A program made the position numbers and the translations under genes. From the NCBI GenBank assembly GCA_038233815.1, contig JBBSVE010000060.1, forward strand, positions 1 to 17,135: 17,135 nucleotides of DNA. Direction: 5' to 3'. Below the pieces are notes generated by a model that worked only from the letters and a program-made list of their open reading frames with translations, was not told the DNA's origin and ran no database searches. Below, piece after piece: positions 1 through 6,750 of the stretch; within the stretch, counting starts at the first letter, position 1; each line of letters opens with the position of its first letter. Source of the stretch: JBBSVE01 sp038233815 (GTDB lineage Bacteria > Pseudomonadota > Alphaproteobacteria > Rhodobacterales > Rhodobacteraceae).

Positions 1-309
1 GCGCGCGGAGAGATAGAAGCGGGCGTAGAGGATGATCAGAAGCCCGATGCCGAGAATCAGCCCCGCAAACAGCAGACCCAACCCGTCGAGCATGAAGTTC
101 GCGTTGAGCCCGAGCCGCGGCAGCCAGTGGATCCGCGTCACGATCACCGCCCCGCCGAAGACAGCCGGCGCGTGGAGCATCAGCCCGACGAGGGCCAGCG
201 CGGTGACGGCCCCGCAGGCCAGCGCGCAGATGTCGCGGCCCGACCGGATCAGCAGCCCCGGCAGCAGGGCGCCCAGAAAGGGAAGGACCGCGATCAGGGC
301 GAGGGACAT
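1..309 (-). CDS. mrpA: Na+(K+)/H+ antiporter subunit A, N-terminal fragment (MrpA/PhaA type)
   Basis: The gene reads leftward out of the window. Only the first 103 codons are present, starting at the ATG at 309-307. The visible part is strongly hydrophobic. A first membrane segment lies at residues 2-20 and a second near 28-48. A loop with the pattern HWLPRLGLN and FMLDGLGLLF at 61-82 follows, then a third segment ending in LYARFYL at 94-100. This layout (W-P-x-L-G-L-N, then x-L-D-G-L-x-L-L-F, then LYARxYLS) is characteristic of the large subunit A of Mrp/Pha cation/proton antiporters, which are related to complex I subunit NuoL. These multi-subunit inner-membrane complexes expel Na+ or K+ in exchange for protons. 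The remaining subunits would lie beyond position 1. NuoL-like or formate hydrogenlyase subunits are the main alternatives, but the motif order fits MrpA better. The base composition matches the neighbours. Confidence 0.8.
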   Translation of the reverse strand, partial: MSLALIAVLPFLGALLPGLLIRSGRDICALACGAVTALALVGLMLHAPAVFGGAVIVTRIHWLPRLGLNANFMLDGLGLLFAGLILGIGLLIILYARFYLSAR

Positions 310-401
310 GAGGCTCCGGTCGTGTGATGGCCGTGGGGTCCGGCAGGGTCTCGGTGCCGCACGGCTCTGGTAAGTCGGGGAACAGGGCCTGAGTGTCAAG
401 G

Positions 402-417
402 AAAACCGGGCCCCCGG
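402..417 (-). terminator. Possible intrinsic terminator after the DMT permease gene
   Basis: Just past the permease stop codon (423-425), the minus strand reads CCGGGGGCCCGG followed by TTTTCC. The stem is short (four to five G-C pairs) and the loop is small, so it is weak as a rho-independent terminator. The position and the T run favour one. It would separate the permease transcript from mrpA downstream. Confidence 0.35.
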
Positions 418-422
418 ACCGC

Positions 423-1343
423 TCAGCCCTGCGGCGTCATCGCCCGCCGCTGGCGCGCCCGTTTCAGCCCCAGATGCCGTTCGCGCAACAGGATCAGGAC
501 GCCCGCCGCGATGACCAGCGTGGCCCCGCCGAGCATCGCGGCGGTTGGCACCTCGCCGAACACCCAGTAGCCGATGCCGAGCGCGAACAGGATCGAGGCA
601 TAGTCGAACGGGGCGATCAGCGACGCATCCGCCTCGCGGTAGCTGGAGGTGAGCAGGATCTGCCCCGCGCCGCCCAGAAGCCCGCAGCCGACAAGCAGCG
701 TCGCCTCGCGCGGGGTTGGCACCACCCAGCCGAACGGCAGCGTCACCAGCGAGAGGCACGTCGAGGTGAGCGAGAACCAGAACACGATAGCCGCCGTCGT
801 CTCGCGCATCACGAGCTTGCGCACGAAGACCTGCGCCAGTGCGGCGAATACCGCCCCCGTCAGGACCAGCACAGCACCCAGCGTCTCCGCCGTTCCGCCC
901 TGCCCCGGCACCACCGTCAGACGCGGCGCGAGGACGATCAGGACGCCCGCCAAGCCCAGCGCGACGGAGGAGAGCCGGAAGGTGCGCACCTCCTCGCCCA
1001 GAAACATCGCGGCGAAGATCACCACAAGAAGCGGTGCGGCATAGCCGATCGCCGTGACCTCCGGCAGCGGCAGATAGCCCAGCCCGGCGAATCCCAGCCC
1101 CATGGCCAGCGTCCCCAGTACGCCGCGCCAGACATGACCGAACGGCGACACCACCCGCAACTGTGCAGCCACGCCGCCCCGCATCGAAAGCCACGCGAGG
1201 ATCACGGGAAGCGCGAGGGCGGAGCGGAAGAACACCGCCTGCCCCGGCGGGACATGGTCGCTCACGGCCTTGATCATCGAGGACATCACGATGAAGAGCA
1301 TGACAGAGCATAGCTTGAGCGTGATGCCGCGCAGCGGACGCAT
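423..1343 (-). CDS. DMT-superfamily permease with two EamA domains
   Basis: This 306-residue integral membrane protein belongs to the drug/metabolite transporter superfamily (EamA, formerly DUF6). It shows the usual two repeats of about five membrane helices. Repeat one spans residues 8-139 and includes LPLPEVTAIGYAAPLLVVIFA and a conserved LGEE at 115-118. Repeat two spans about 153-287, with the parallel motif ADASLIAPFDYASILFALG and FGE at 262-264. The length is normal for the family. The reading frame stays open upstream, but the ATG at 1343 has a good ribosome site (GAAAGG, about seven bases upstream) and begins directly with the first helix. Most such proteins export small metabolites or amino acids. 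The substrate cannot be read from the sequence. It is divergent from adenine deaminase across 121 bases, which could point to a purine-related substrate, but that is inference. Confidence 0.88.
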   Translation of the reverse strand: MRPLRGITLKLCSVMLFIVMSSMIKAVSDHVPPGQAVFFRSALALPVILAWLSMRGGVAAQLRVVSPFGHVWRGVLGTLAMGLGFAGLGYLPLPEVTAIGYAAPLLVVIFAAMFLGEEVRTFRLSSVALGLAGVLIVLAPRLTVVPGQGGTAETLGAVLVLTGAVFAALAQVFVRKLVMRETTAAIVFWFSLTSTCLSLVTLPFGWVVPTPREATLLVGCGLLGGAGQILLTSSYREADASLIAPFDYASILFALGIGYWVFGEVPTAAMLGGATLVIAAGVLILLRERHLGLKRARQRRAMTPQG

Positions 1344-1464
1344 GGGATCAACCTTTCGGATCGCGTCGCTTTTGTGCCGCCCCGCGCCCCACTGCAACCC
1401 CGCAACGCGGCACTGGACCCCGGTGGCGCGATGCGGTCTGTTGCGGGCAAATGGAGGACAGGCC

Positions 1465-3162
1465 ATGACAGCGACGCTCAACGACCGGATCGCGCAGGGG
1501 CGTGGCGCGCGGCCCGCCGATCTGGTCCTGCGCGGCGGACGGGTGTTCGATCTGGTGACCGGCGATCTGACCCTGACCGATGTGGCGATCTGCGGCGATA
1601 CCATCGTCGGCACCCATGCGGACTATGAGGCGGTGCGCGAGATCGACGTGACGGGCCGCATCCTCGTCCCGGGCTTCATCGACACCCATCTTCATATCGA
1701 GAGCTCGCTGGTCACGCCGTTCGAGTTCGACCGCTGCGTCACCCCGCGCGGCATCACCACCGCGATCTGCGATCCGCACGAGATCGCCAACGTCGCGGGG
1801 CTGGAGGGGATACAGTATTTCCTCGACGCGGCCGCGCTGACGCTGATGGACATCCGCGTGCAGTTGCCGTCCTGCGTGCCCTCCACGCATATGGAGACGT
1901 CGGGCGCGCGGATCGAGGCCGCGGACCTGATCCCCTTGATGGACCATCCGCGCAGCCTCGGGCTGGCGGAGTTCATGAACTTTCCCGGCGTCCTCGCCCG
2001 CGATCCCGGCGTCATGGCGAAGCTGGAGGCGTTTCGCGGCCGCCATATCGACGGCCACGCGCCGCTGCTGCGCGGGATCGACCTCAACGGCTATATCGCG
2101 GCGGGCATTCGGACCGAACACGAGGCGACGACCGCCGAGGAAGGGCTGGAGAAGCTGCGAAAGGGCATGCGGCTCCTGATCCGGGAAGGGTCGGTGTCGA
2201 AGGACCTGCACGCGCTCGCCCCTCTCATCACGGAGCGTCTGTCGCCCTACATCTGTTTTTGCACCGACGACCGCAACCCGCTCGACATCGCGGAGCATGG
2301 TCATATCGACTATATGATCCGCACCGCCATCGCACTTGGCGCGCCCCCTCTCGCGGCCTACCGCGCAGCGAGCCTGTCTGCGGCGGAGGAGTTCGGCCTG
2401 AAGGACCGCGGCCTGATCGCCCCCGGCAAGCGCGCCGACATCGTGGTGATCGACACGCTGGAGGGGTGCCATGCCTCGCTCGTCCTCGCAGGCGGTGTCA
2501 TGGCCGACGCGGAGGCCTTCGCCGCGCGCCGCACGATCCCCCCGGTCGCGCGCCGGTCGGTCAACGCGCCCGCCGTCACGGCCATCGATTTCCGGGTCGC
2601 GGGTGACGGACGCGCGGTGCCGGTCATCGGCATCCTGCCGGGCAAGATCATCACCGAGCATCTGACCGTTGCGATGGACCCGGTCGACGGTGCCCTACGG
2701 ACCGACTGCGCCCGCGACCTCGTGAAGATCGCGGTGGTGGAACGCCACGGGATCAACGGCAACCGCGCGGTTGGGTTCGTGACGGGCTTTGGCCTCACGC
2801 GCGGCGCCATCGCATCGACGGTTTGTCACGACCATCACAACATCGCCGTCGTCGGGGCTGACGATGCCGACATGGCCCGCGCCGTGGCCCGCCTGTCGGA
2901 GATCGAGGGCGGTTTCGTCGTTGTGGCAGGGGGTGAGGTTCTGGCCGAATTGTCGCTGCCGCTGGGCGGGCTTATGAGCCTCAAACCCTTCGGGGAGGTC
3001 CATGCCGCATTGGACGCTTTGCGCACTGCGGCGCGATCGCTCGGCGTCACGCTGGAAGAGCCGTTCCTCCAGCTCGCGTTCCTGTGCCTTCCGGTGATCC
3101 CGCACCTGAAGATCACGGATTGCGGGATGGTCGACGTGGATCGCTTCGAATTGCTGGACTGA
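1465..3162 (+). CDS. ade: Adenine deaminase
   Basis: This 565-residue enzyme converts adenine to hypoxanthine and ammonia in purine salvage and acts in the cytoplasm. It is an amidohydrolase of the Ade family (EC 3.5.4.2). The metal-binding signature is GFIDTHLHIESS at residues 70-81. Further family motifs follow in order: CDPHE at 102-106, LAEFMNFPG at 167-175, DGHAP at 196-200, TEHE at 217-220 and CTDDR at 266-270. The Ade-specific C-terminal domain contains a GITGN-like motif (HGINGNRAVGFV) and ends in the PHLKITDCGMVD region. The length is typical (about 560-595). The start chosen is the ATG at 1465. It is preceded by GGAGG at 1453-1457, and the protein then aligns with the family start; the longer open frame from 1270 lies over the permease gene. 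It appears to be a single-gene transcription unit facing a terminator-like hairpin shared with the next gene. Confidence 0.95.
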   Translation: MTATLNDRIAQGRGARPADLVLRGGRVFDLVTGDLTLTDVAICGDTIVGTHADYEAVREIDVTGRILVPGFIDTHLHIESSLVTPFEFDRCVTPRGITTAICDPHEIANVAGLEGIQYFLDAAALTLMDIRVQLPSCVPSTHMETSGARIEAADLIPLMDHPRSLGLAEFMNFPGVLARDPGVMAKLEAFRGRHIDGHAPLLRGIDLNGYIAAGIRTEHEATTAEEGLEKLRKGMRLLIREGSVSKDLHALAPLITERLSPYICFCTDDRNPLDIAEHGHIDYMIRTAIALGAPPLAAYRAASLSAAEEFGLKDRGLIAPGKRADIVVIDTLEGCHASLVLAGGVMADAEAFAARRTIPPVARRSVNAPAVTAIDFRVAGDGRAVPVIGILPGKIITEHLTVAMDPVDGALRTDCARDLVKIAVVERHGINGNRAVGFVTGFGLTRGAIASTVCHDHHNIAVVGADDADMARAVARLSEIEGGFVVVAGGEVLAELSLPLGGLMSLKPFGEVHAALDALRTAARSLGVTLEEPFLQLAFLCLPVIPHLKITDCGMVDVDRFELLD

Positions 3163-3207
3163 GGCCCAACCGGGATCAGGTCTGATGCAACGCTTGAACA
3201 TGAGAAA

Positions 3208-3231
3208 GGCCTGCACCGATCGGTGCAGGCC
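3208..3231 (-). terminator. Perfect 12-bp inverted repeat, shared terminator between ade and the PRC-barrel gene
   Basis: GGCCTGCACCGA is followed at once by its exact reverse complement, giving a very stable hairpin (loop closed from the central GATC). On the minus strand it is followed by TTTCTC and lies 25 bases past the PRC-barrel stop codon. On the plus strand it is followed by CCCCCTT, 46 bases past the ade stop. It therefore works best as a terminator for the leftward PRC-barrel gene and may also stop ade transcripts. A second small palindrome, TCAAACGTTTGA (3237-3248), sits next to it. Confidence 0.7.
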
Positions 3232-3255
3232 CCCCTTCAAACGTTTGAGGCGGCT

Positions 3256-4206
3256 TTACGGCTTTTTATAGTCCGGCATCGCCTCGAGCTGTTCCTTGGT
3301 CTGGGACACATAGACCCGAAGCGTGTCGCCGTTGTTTTCCTTCATGATCTGAAGATCGGACATCTTCAGCGCCACCGGTTTTTCGCCCATCCCGAGAAAG
3401 CCACCCACATCGATGACGGCCTCATCGACCTTGCCGTCGGCGGCAAGCACGAGCGACGAAATCTCGCCGATATCGGCGTCTTTGCCGTCATAGACCGACG
3501 CCCCCGTCAGCTGCTCGCTGGTGATCGTGCCGCTGTCGACCGGCGTCCAGTTGGCCTTGTCGTTCATCGGGGTCGACATGCCGCCATTGGCCATCGTGCC
3601 CATTGCCGCCGTTCCCGTGGCCATTGTGCCATTCGCCACATCGCCTACGGCCGCCCCATCGGTCGATGCCGCTGCACCCACCGCTGCCGCACCCGTCGTC
3701 GCTGCCGTCCCAAGCGCCGCTGCGCTGTTGTTCACAGCCGCCGCACCGTTGTTCGCCATATTAGTAGCCATCGCCGCTGGACGCTTGAACTCCGGCGCTT
3801 TTTCCAGCGTATCCTTCGTCGCGTTGATCACGAGGAAAAAGTCCCTTGGATCGTTTGCGGTCGAATCGTCGTCGACCATCTTGATCGCGTCCATGCTGAC
3901 CGCAACCTGATGCTCACCCATCCCGAGGAAGCCGCCGACATCGACGAGCACGCCATCGACCTTGCCGTCACGGTTCAGGACCACGTCGTTGATTTCACCG
4001 ATGTCATTCCAGTCCTTCTGCGGACCATTCGACATCGTGTCAGTGTAAGGTGCATCGCTCGAATAGACGCGCATTCCGATGAAGTTCGACGCCAACATGT
4101 CCTGCGCACCGACCTCTGTCATGAACTGCGGGGCGGCTGCTGTCTGAGCCTGTGCGGCACTGGCCGAAACGGCGACGATCGCGGTCGAGAGAAGAAGGTT
4201 CTTCAT
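3256..4206 (-). CDS. Exported protein with two PRC-barrel domains
   Basis: This 316-residue protein has a clear Sec signal peptide: KNLL, then a hydrophobic core, with AQA|Q cleavage near residue 20. It is expected in the periplasm. Two PRC-barrel domains (about 31-141 and 228-312) share the phrase DVGGFLGMGE at 89-98 and 266-275, and share the layout IG-E-I-x-x-V/L-V-L-x-x-D-G-K-V-D. Both end in a stretch resembling KDTLEKAPEFKRP or KEQLEAMPDYKKP. Between them, residues 143-216 form a low-complexity linker rich in Ala, Gly, Thr, Met and Asn. PRC-barrels occur in photosynthetic reaction centre subunit H and RimM, and are widespread in small envelope proteins of unknown role. The ATG at 4206 has GGAGA upstream; the longer open frame to 4521 runs into the divergent kinase gene. 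The upstream stress-type promoter (4259-4284) suggests induction under stress. No enzymatic residues are recognisable. Confidence 0.88.
   Translation of the reverse strand: MKNLLLSTAIVAVSASAAQAQTAAAPQFMTEVGAQDMLASNFIGMRVYSSDAPYTDTMSNGPQKDWNDIGEINDVVLNRDGKVDGVLVDVGGFLGMGEHQVAVSMDAIKMVDDDSTANDPRDFFLVINATKDTLEKAPEFKRPAAMATNMANNGAAAVNNSAAALGTAATTGAAAVGAAASTDGAAVGDVANGTMATGTAAMGTMANGGMSTPMNDKANWTPVDSGTITSEQLTGASVYDGKDADIGEISSLVLAADGKVDEAVIDVGGFLGMGEKPVALKMSDLQIMKENNGDTLRVYVSQTKEQLEAMPDYKKP
3559..3780 (-). repeat. Low-complexity linker segment inside the PRC-barrel gene
   Basis: This segment encodes residues 143-216, a degenerate repetitive stretch built from units such as GTMA/TGTAAMGTMANG and AAVNN/AAALG. 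It joins two copies of the same domain. The copies and linker suggest internal duplication, with a flexible spacer that could vary in length between strains. Confidence 0.6.
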
Positions 4207-4258
4207 AACTGGTCTCCATAATTGCGTAGCACCGGGTGCCACCTGTAACTGGTAATAG

Positions 4259-4284
4259 AACGGCGCAAGGCGCGCCCCGGTTCC
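4259..4284 (-). promoter_or_regulatory. EcfG-type (general stress sigma factor) promoter match for the PRC-barrel gene
   Basis: On the minus strand the sequence reads GGAAC, then 17 bases, then CGTT. This matches the promoter consensus of the alphaproteobacterial general stress sigma factor EcfG (also named SigT or RpoE2; GGAAC-N16/17-CGTT). The -10 element lies 52 bases before the PRC-barrel start codon, giving a 5' leader of roughly 45 bases. That is an ordinary promoter position. The match is exact at nine positions. Whether the organism has EcfG cannot be seen here, and other ECF sigma factors also use GGAAC-like -35 elements. Confidence 0.55.
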
Positions 4285-4433
4285 CCCGATATGCAAGCGG
4301 ACGGCCGGGGTTTCGCGCGCAAATCCTCCCGGCGACGGTTGGCGGTCCCGGACCCGGCCCCGGAATGCGCAATCTGCTTGCCATCCGGCGCCACTCGGGT
4401 AGCGTCCCGTCCGCATCGGAAGAGAAAGACGCA

Positions 4434-5528
4434 ATGAAGGCGCCGACCCATCCCCGCCAGTCCGAACGCCTGGCGCTCCTGTCCGACATGGGCATCCTCG
4501 ACACCGGGGAGGATCCCGCATTCGACGACCTGACCCGGCTCGCGCGCGCGATCTGCGCCACGCCGATGTCGGCGGTGTCGCTGCTGGCCGGCAACCGGCA
4601 ATGGTTCAAGTCGGAGATCGGGATCGGCCTGCGGGAAACCTCGCTCGACGATGCGATATGCAGCCATGCCATCCTCGAGCCCGACCTGATGGAGATCCCC
4701 GACACACGCTGCGATCCGCGCACCGCCGACAACCCCCTGGTGGCGGGGGAGCGGGGTCTGCGGTTCTATGCCGGCGTTCCGCTTACCGGCGCGATGGGTC
4801 TGCCGCTGGGCACGCTCTGCGTGCTGGACGTGGAGCCGCGCGACCTGACCGACCATCAGCGCGATGCGCTGCGCGTGCTGGCGCGGCAGGCGGTGATGCA
4901 GATCGAACTGCGCCATGCGCTGGCCGAGGCGGAGATCCTGCGCCGCGAGGTCGATCACCGGGTGAAGAACTCGCTCCAGATCCTCGCCTCGCTGACGGCG
5001 ATCCAGTCCCGCCGCGCGTCAGCGACGGAAACGCGGGAGGCGCTCGACCTCGTGCGCCAGCGGGTCCAGACCATCGCCGACCTGCATGCCCAGTTCTATG
5101 CCGGCGACCAGGCGGGAACCGTCGATCTGGCGCCCTACCTCGCGGGCATCCTCAGCTCCATCGGCGCGCTGAACCCCGACGGCATCACGATCGAGAGCGC
5201 CTTCGACGCCGTGAGCCTGCCCGCCGGACAGGCCGTGGCGCTGGGATTGCTCGTGAACGAGTTCTACACCAACTCGATCAAGCACGCCTTTGCAGACCGG
5301 ACTACGGGCCGCATCACGATCCGTCTGGCCCGGATGGCGCCCGACCGCGCGATGCTTGCCTACCGCGACGACGGGGTGGGGATGATCCCGTCCGATGCGG
5401 AGGGCGTGGGGCTCGGGAGCCGGGTGATCGACGCGCTCGTTCAGCAGCTCGGCGGCGAGGTGGAGCGGGAGACGCATCCGGGCCATGGCCTGTCGCTGAG
5501 CGTGGGGTTCGCGATCCCCAGCCTCTGA
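4434..5528 (+). CDS. Soluble GAF-domain HisKA_2 sensor histidine kinase
   Basis: This 364-residue cytoplasmic kinase has no membrane segment or signal peptide. Residues 20-158 are a GAF domain of the type found in many GAF kinases, opening GILDTGEDPAFDDLTRLA and including NRQWFKSEIGI, FYAGVPL and LGTLCVLD. Residues 168-225 are the dimerization/phosphoacceptor region, with the HisKA_2 motif EVDHRVKNSLQ; His175 is the expected phosphorylation site. The ATPase domain follows, with N box LLVNEFYTNSIKHAF (272-286), YRDDGVGM (310-317) and GVGLGSRVIDALVQQLGGEV (324-343). In alphaproteobacteria, HisKA_2/HWE kinases often signal to PhyR in the general stress response. No response regulator lies nearby, so this is an orphan kinase. 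The ATG at 4434 was chosen because it begins the family-typical start and has an AGAGAAAG stretch upstream. An in-frame ATG at 4365 has no ribosome site. It is divergent from the PRC-barrel gene across 227 bases. Confidence 0.9.
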   Translation: MKAPTHPRQSERLALLSDMGILDTGEDPAFDDLTRLARAICATPMSAVSLLAGNRQWFKSEIGIGLRETSLDDAICSHAILEPDLMEIPDTRCDPRTADNPLVAGERGLRFYAGVPLTGAMGLPLGTLCVLDVEPRDLTDHQRDALRVLARQAVMQIELRHALAEAEILRREVDHRVKNSLQILASLTAIQSRRASATETREALDLVRQRVQTIADLHAQFYAGDQAGTVDLAPYLAGILSSIGALNPDGITIESAFDAVSLPAGQAVALGLLVNEFYTNSIKHAFADRTTGRITIRLARMAPDRAMLAYRDDGVGMIPSDAEGVGLGSRVIDALVQQLGGEVERETHPGHGLSLSVGFAIPSL

Positions 5529-5532
5529 GGCG

Positions 5533-6750
5533 TCAGGGGCCGTGGGACTCGACCAGCGCCACCATCGCCGGCAGGCAGACCGAGAGGTCATACCGCTCCA
5601 CCACCGTCCGGCGACCCGCCGCGCGCAGGGCTTGCGTCCCCGCCGGATCGGAGAGCGCGCGGATCAGCGTCGCAGACCATCCGGCAATGTTGTGGAAATC
5701 GACGAGCAAGCCGTTCTCGCCGTGGCTTATGACCTCCTCCACCGGGGCGGTTCTGGAGCCCACCACCAGCGTGCCAGCCGCCATCGCCTCCAGCATCGAC
5801 CAGGAGAGCACGAACGGATATGTGAGATAGGCGTGGACGCGGGACACCTGCATAAGGGCGGTAAAATCGGCATAAGGCACGCGGCCCATGAAATGAACGC
5901 GGTCCGGGTCGATGCGGGGGGCGACCTCCGCCAGAAAGCGCTGCTTCCATGTCTGGCCCGTGCCGGGTGACGCGCCGTAGCTGACCCCGTCGCCACCGAC
6001 GATCACCACCTGTGCATCGGGTCGTGCCGCCATCACGTCCGGCAGCGCGCGCATGAAGGTGTGATAGCCGCGGTAAGGCTCCAGATTGCGGTTGGCAAAG
6101 GTCAGCACCTCGTCGCCGGGCCGCAGGGTCCGCCCGTTGGGCAGGATCAGGCGGGCGTTTGGATCAGGCTGCATGGCGCGCGTGTCCACGCCGTCGAAGA
6201 TCACCGCGATCATCCGGCGCAGGGCCGCCGGATAGGTCGAGGCCTGCCAGTGCGTGGGCGCCACGCCCGCATCGGCGTGGAGCAGCGCCTGCCCCAGATG
6301 CGCGGCCCGGCCCTGCGCCACCATCACCGGATCGAAGCCTGCGCGCGCGAACTCCGGGTCGAAGTTCACGTCGCGGCCGCGCCCGGAATAGTAGAACTCG
6401 GCATAGACGATGAGCCGTGCCTCCGGCCAGACCTCCTTCAGGAACAGCGTCTCGCCCCAGCCGGAATGGCCGAGGATCACGTCGGGCACGTAGCCTTGGT
6501 TCCGCAGGCGCAGGGCTGCCCGGGCCACGCTGACGCCCCGGTCCGACTGGGTCGTGTAGGTCCGCCCGAGCCGCGTGGTGGCGGCGTGCACCGGCCCTGC
6601 TGCATGTCTGTAGCGCCACGTGCGGACGCCGGACTTCCGCGCATTGCCCGCGTCGGTCAGGGCGACGCAATCGTGACCGCGCGCCATCAGCGCCGGGGCC
6701 AGATGCAAAAACTGGCCCGGAAAGTTCTGGTGCACAAAAAGGATCTTCAT
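5533..6750 (-). CDS. Family 4 (GT-B fold) glycosyltransferase
   Basis: This 405-residue protein transfers a sugar from an activated donor. The N-terminal acceptor domain begins KILFVHQNFPGQFLHLAPAL, the opening of the Glyco_trans_4_3 family. It continues with GHSGWGETLFLKEVWPEA and YAEFYYSGRGRDVNFDPEF. The C-terminal donor domain (from about 200) contains FANRNLEPYRGYHTFMRALP, VVIVGGDGVSYG and VHFMGRVPYADF. It also has the retaining-enzyme E-x7-E-like region, with Glu321 in SWSMLEAMAAG and Glu338/339. No signal peptide or membrane anchor is seen, so it is probably cytoplasmic or peripheral. Its ATG at 6750 follows the TGA of yejF with no gap, so the two are translationally coupled. Donor and acceptor sugars are unknown; it may act in surface polysaccharide or glycolipid synthesis. 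It ends four bases from the convergent kinase gene. Confidence 0.9.
   Translation of the reverse strand: MKILFVHQNFPGQFLHLAPALMARGHDCVALTDAGNARKSGVRTWRYRHAAGPVHAATTRLGRTYTTQSDRGVSVARAALRLRNQGYVPDVILGHSGWGETLFLKEVWPEARLIVYAEFYYSGRGRDVNFDPEFARAGFDPVMVAQGRAAHLGQALLHADAGVAPTHWQASTYPAALRRMIAVIFDGVDTRAMQPDPNARLILPNGRTLRPGDEVLTFANRNLEPYRGYHTFMRALPDVMAARPDAQVVIVGGDGVSYGASPGTGQTWKQRFLAEVAPRIDPDRVHFMGRVPYADFTALMQVSRVHAYLTYPFVLSWSMLEAMAAGTLVVGSRTAPVEEVISHGENGLLVDFHNIAGWSATLIRALSDPAGTQALRAAGRRTVVERYDLSVCLPAMVALVESHGP

Noticed and set aside
394..399. Consensus TTGACA (minus strand) as a -35 element for mrpA
   Set aside because: No acceptable -10 element lies 16-18 bases downstream.
393..1313. Plus-strand frame of 306 codons across the permease
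   Set aside because: Composition is Arg/His/Gln-rich and it mirrors the EamA permease; the permease has the membrane helices and ribosome site.
1348..2661. Minus-strand frame of 437 codons across ade
   Set aside because: Antisense to adenine deaminase, without recognisable family features.
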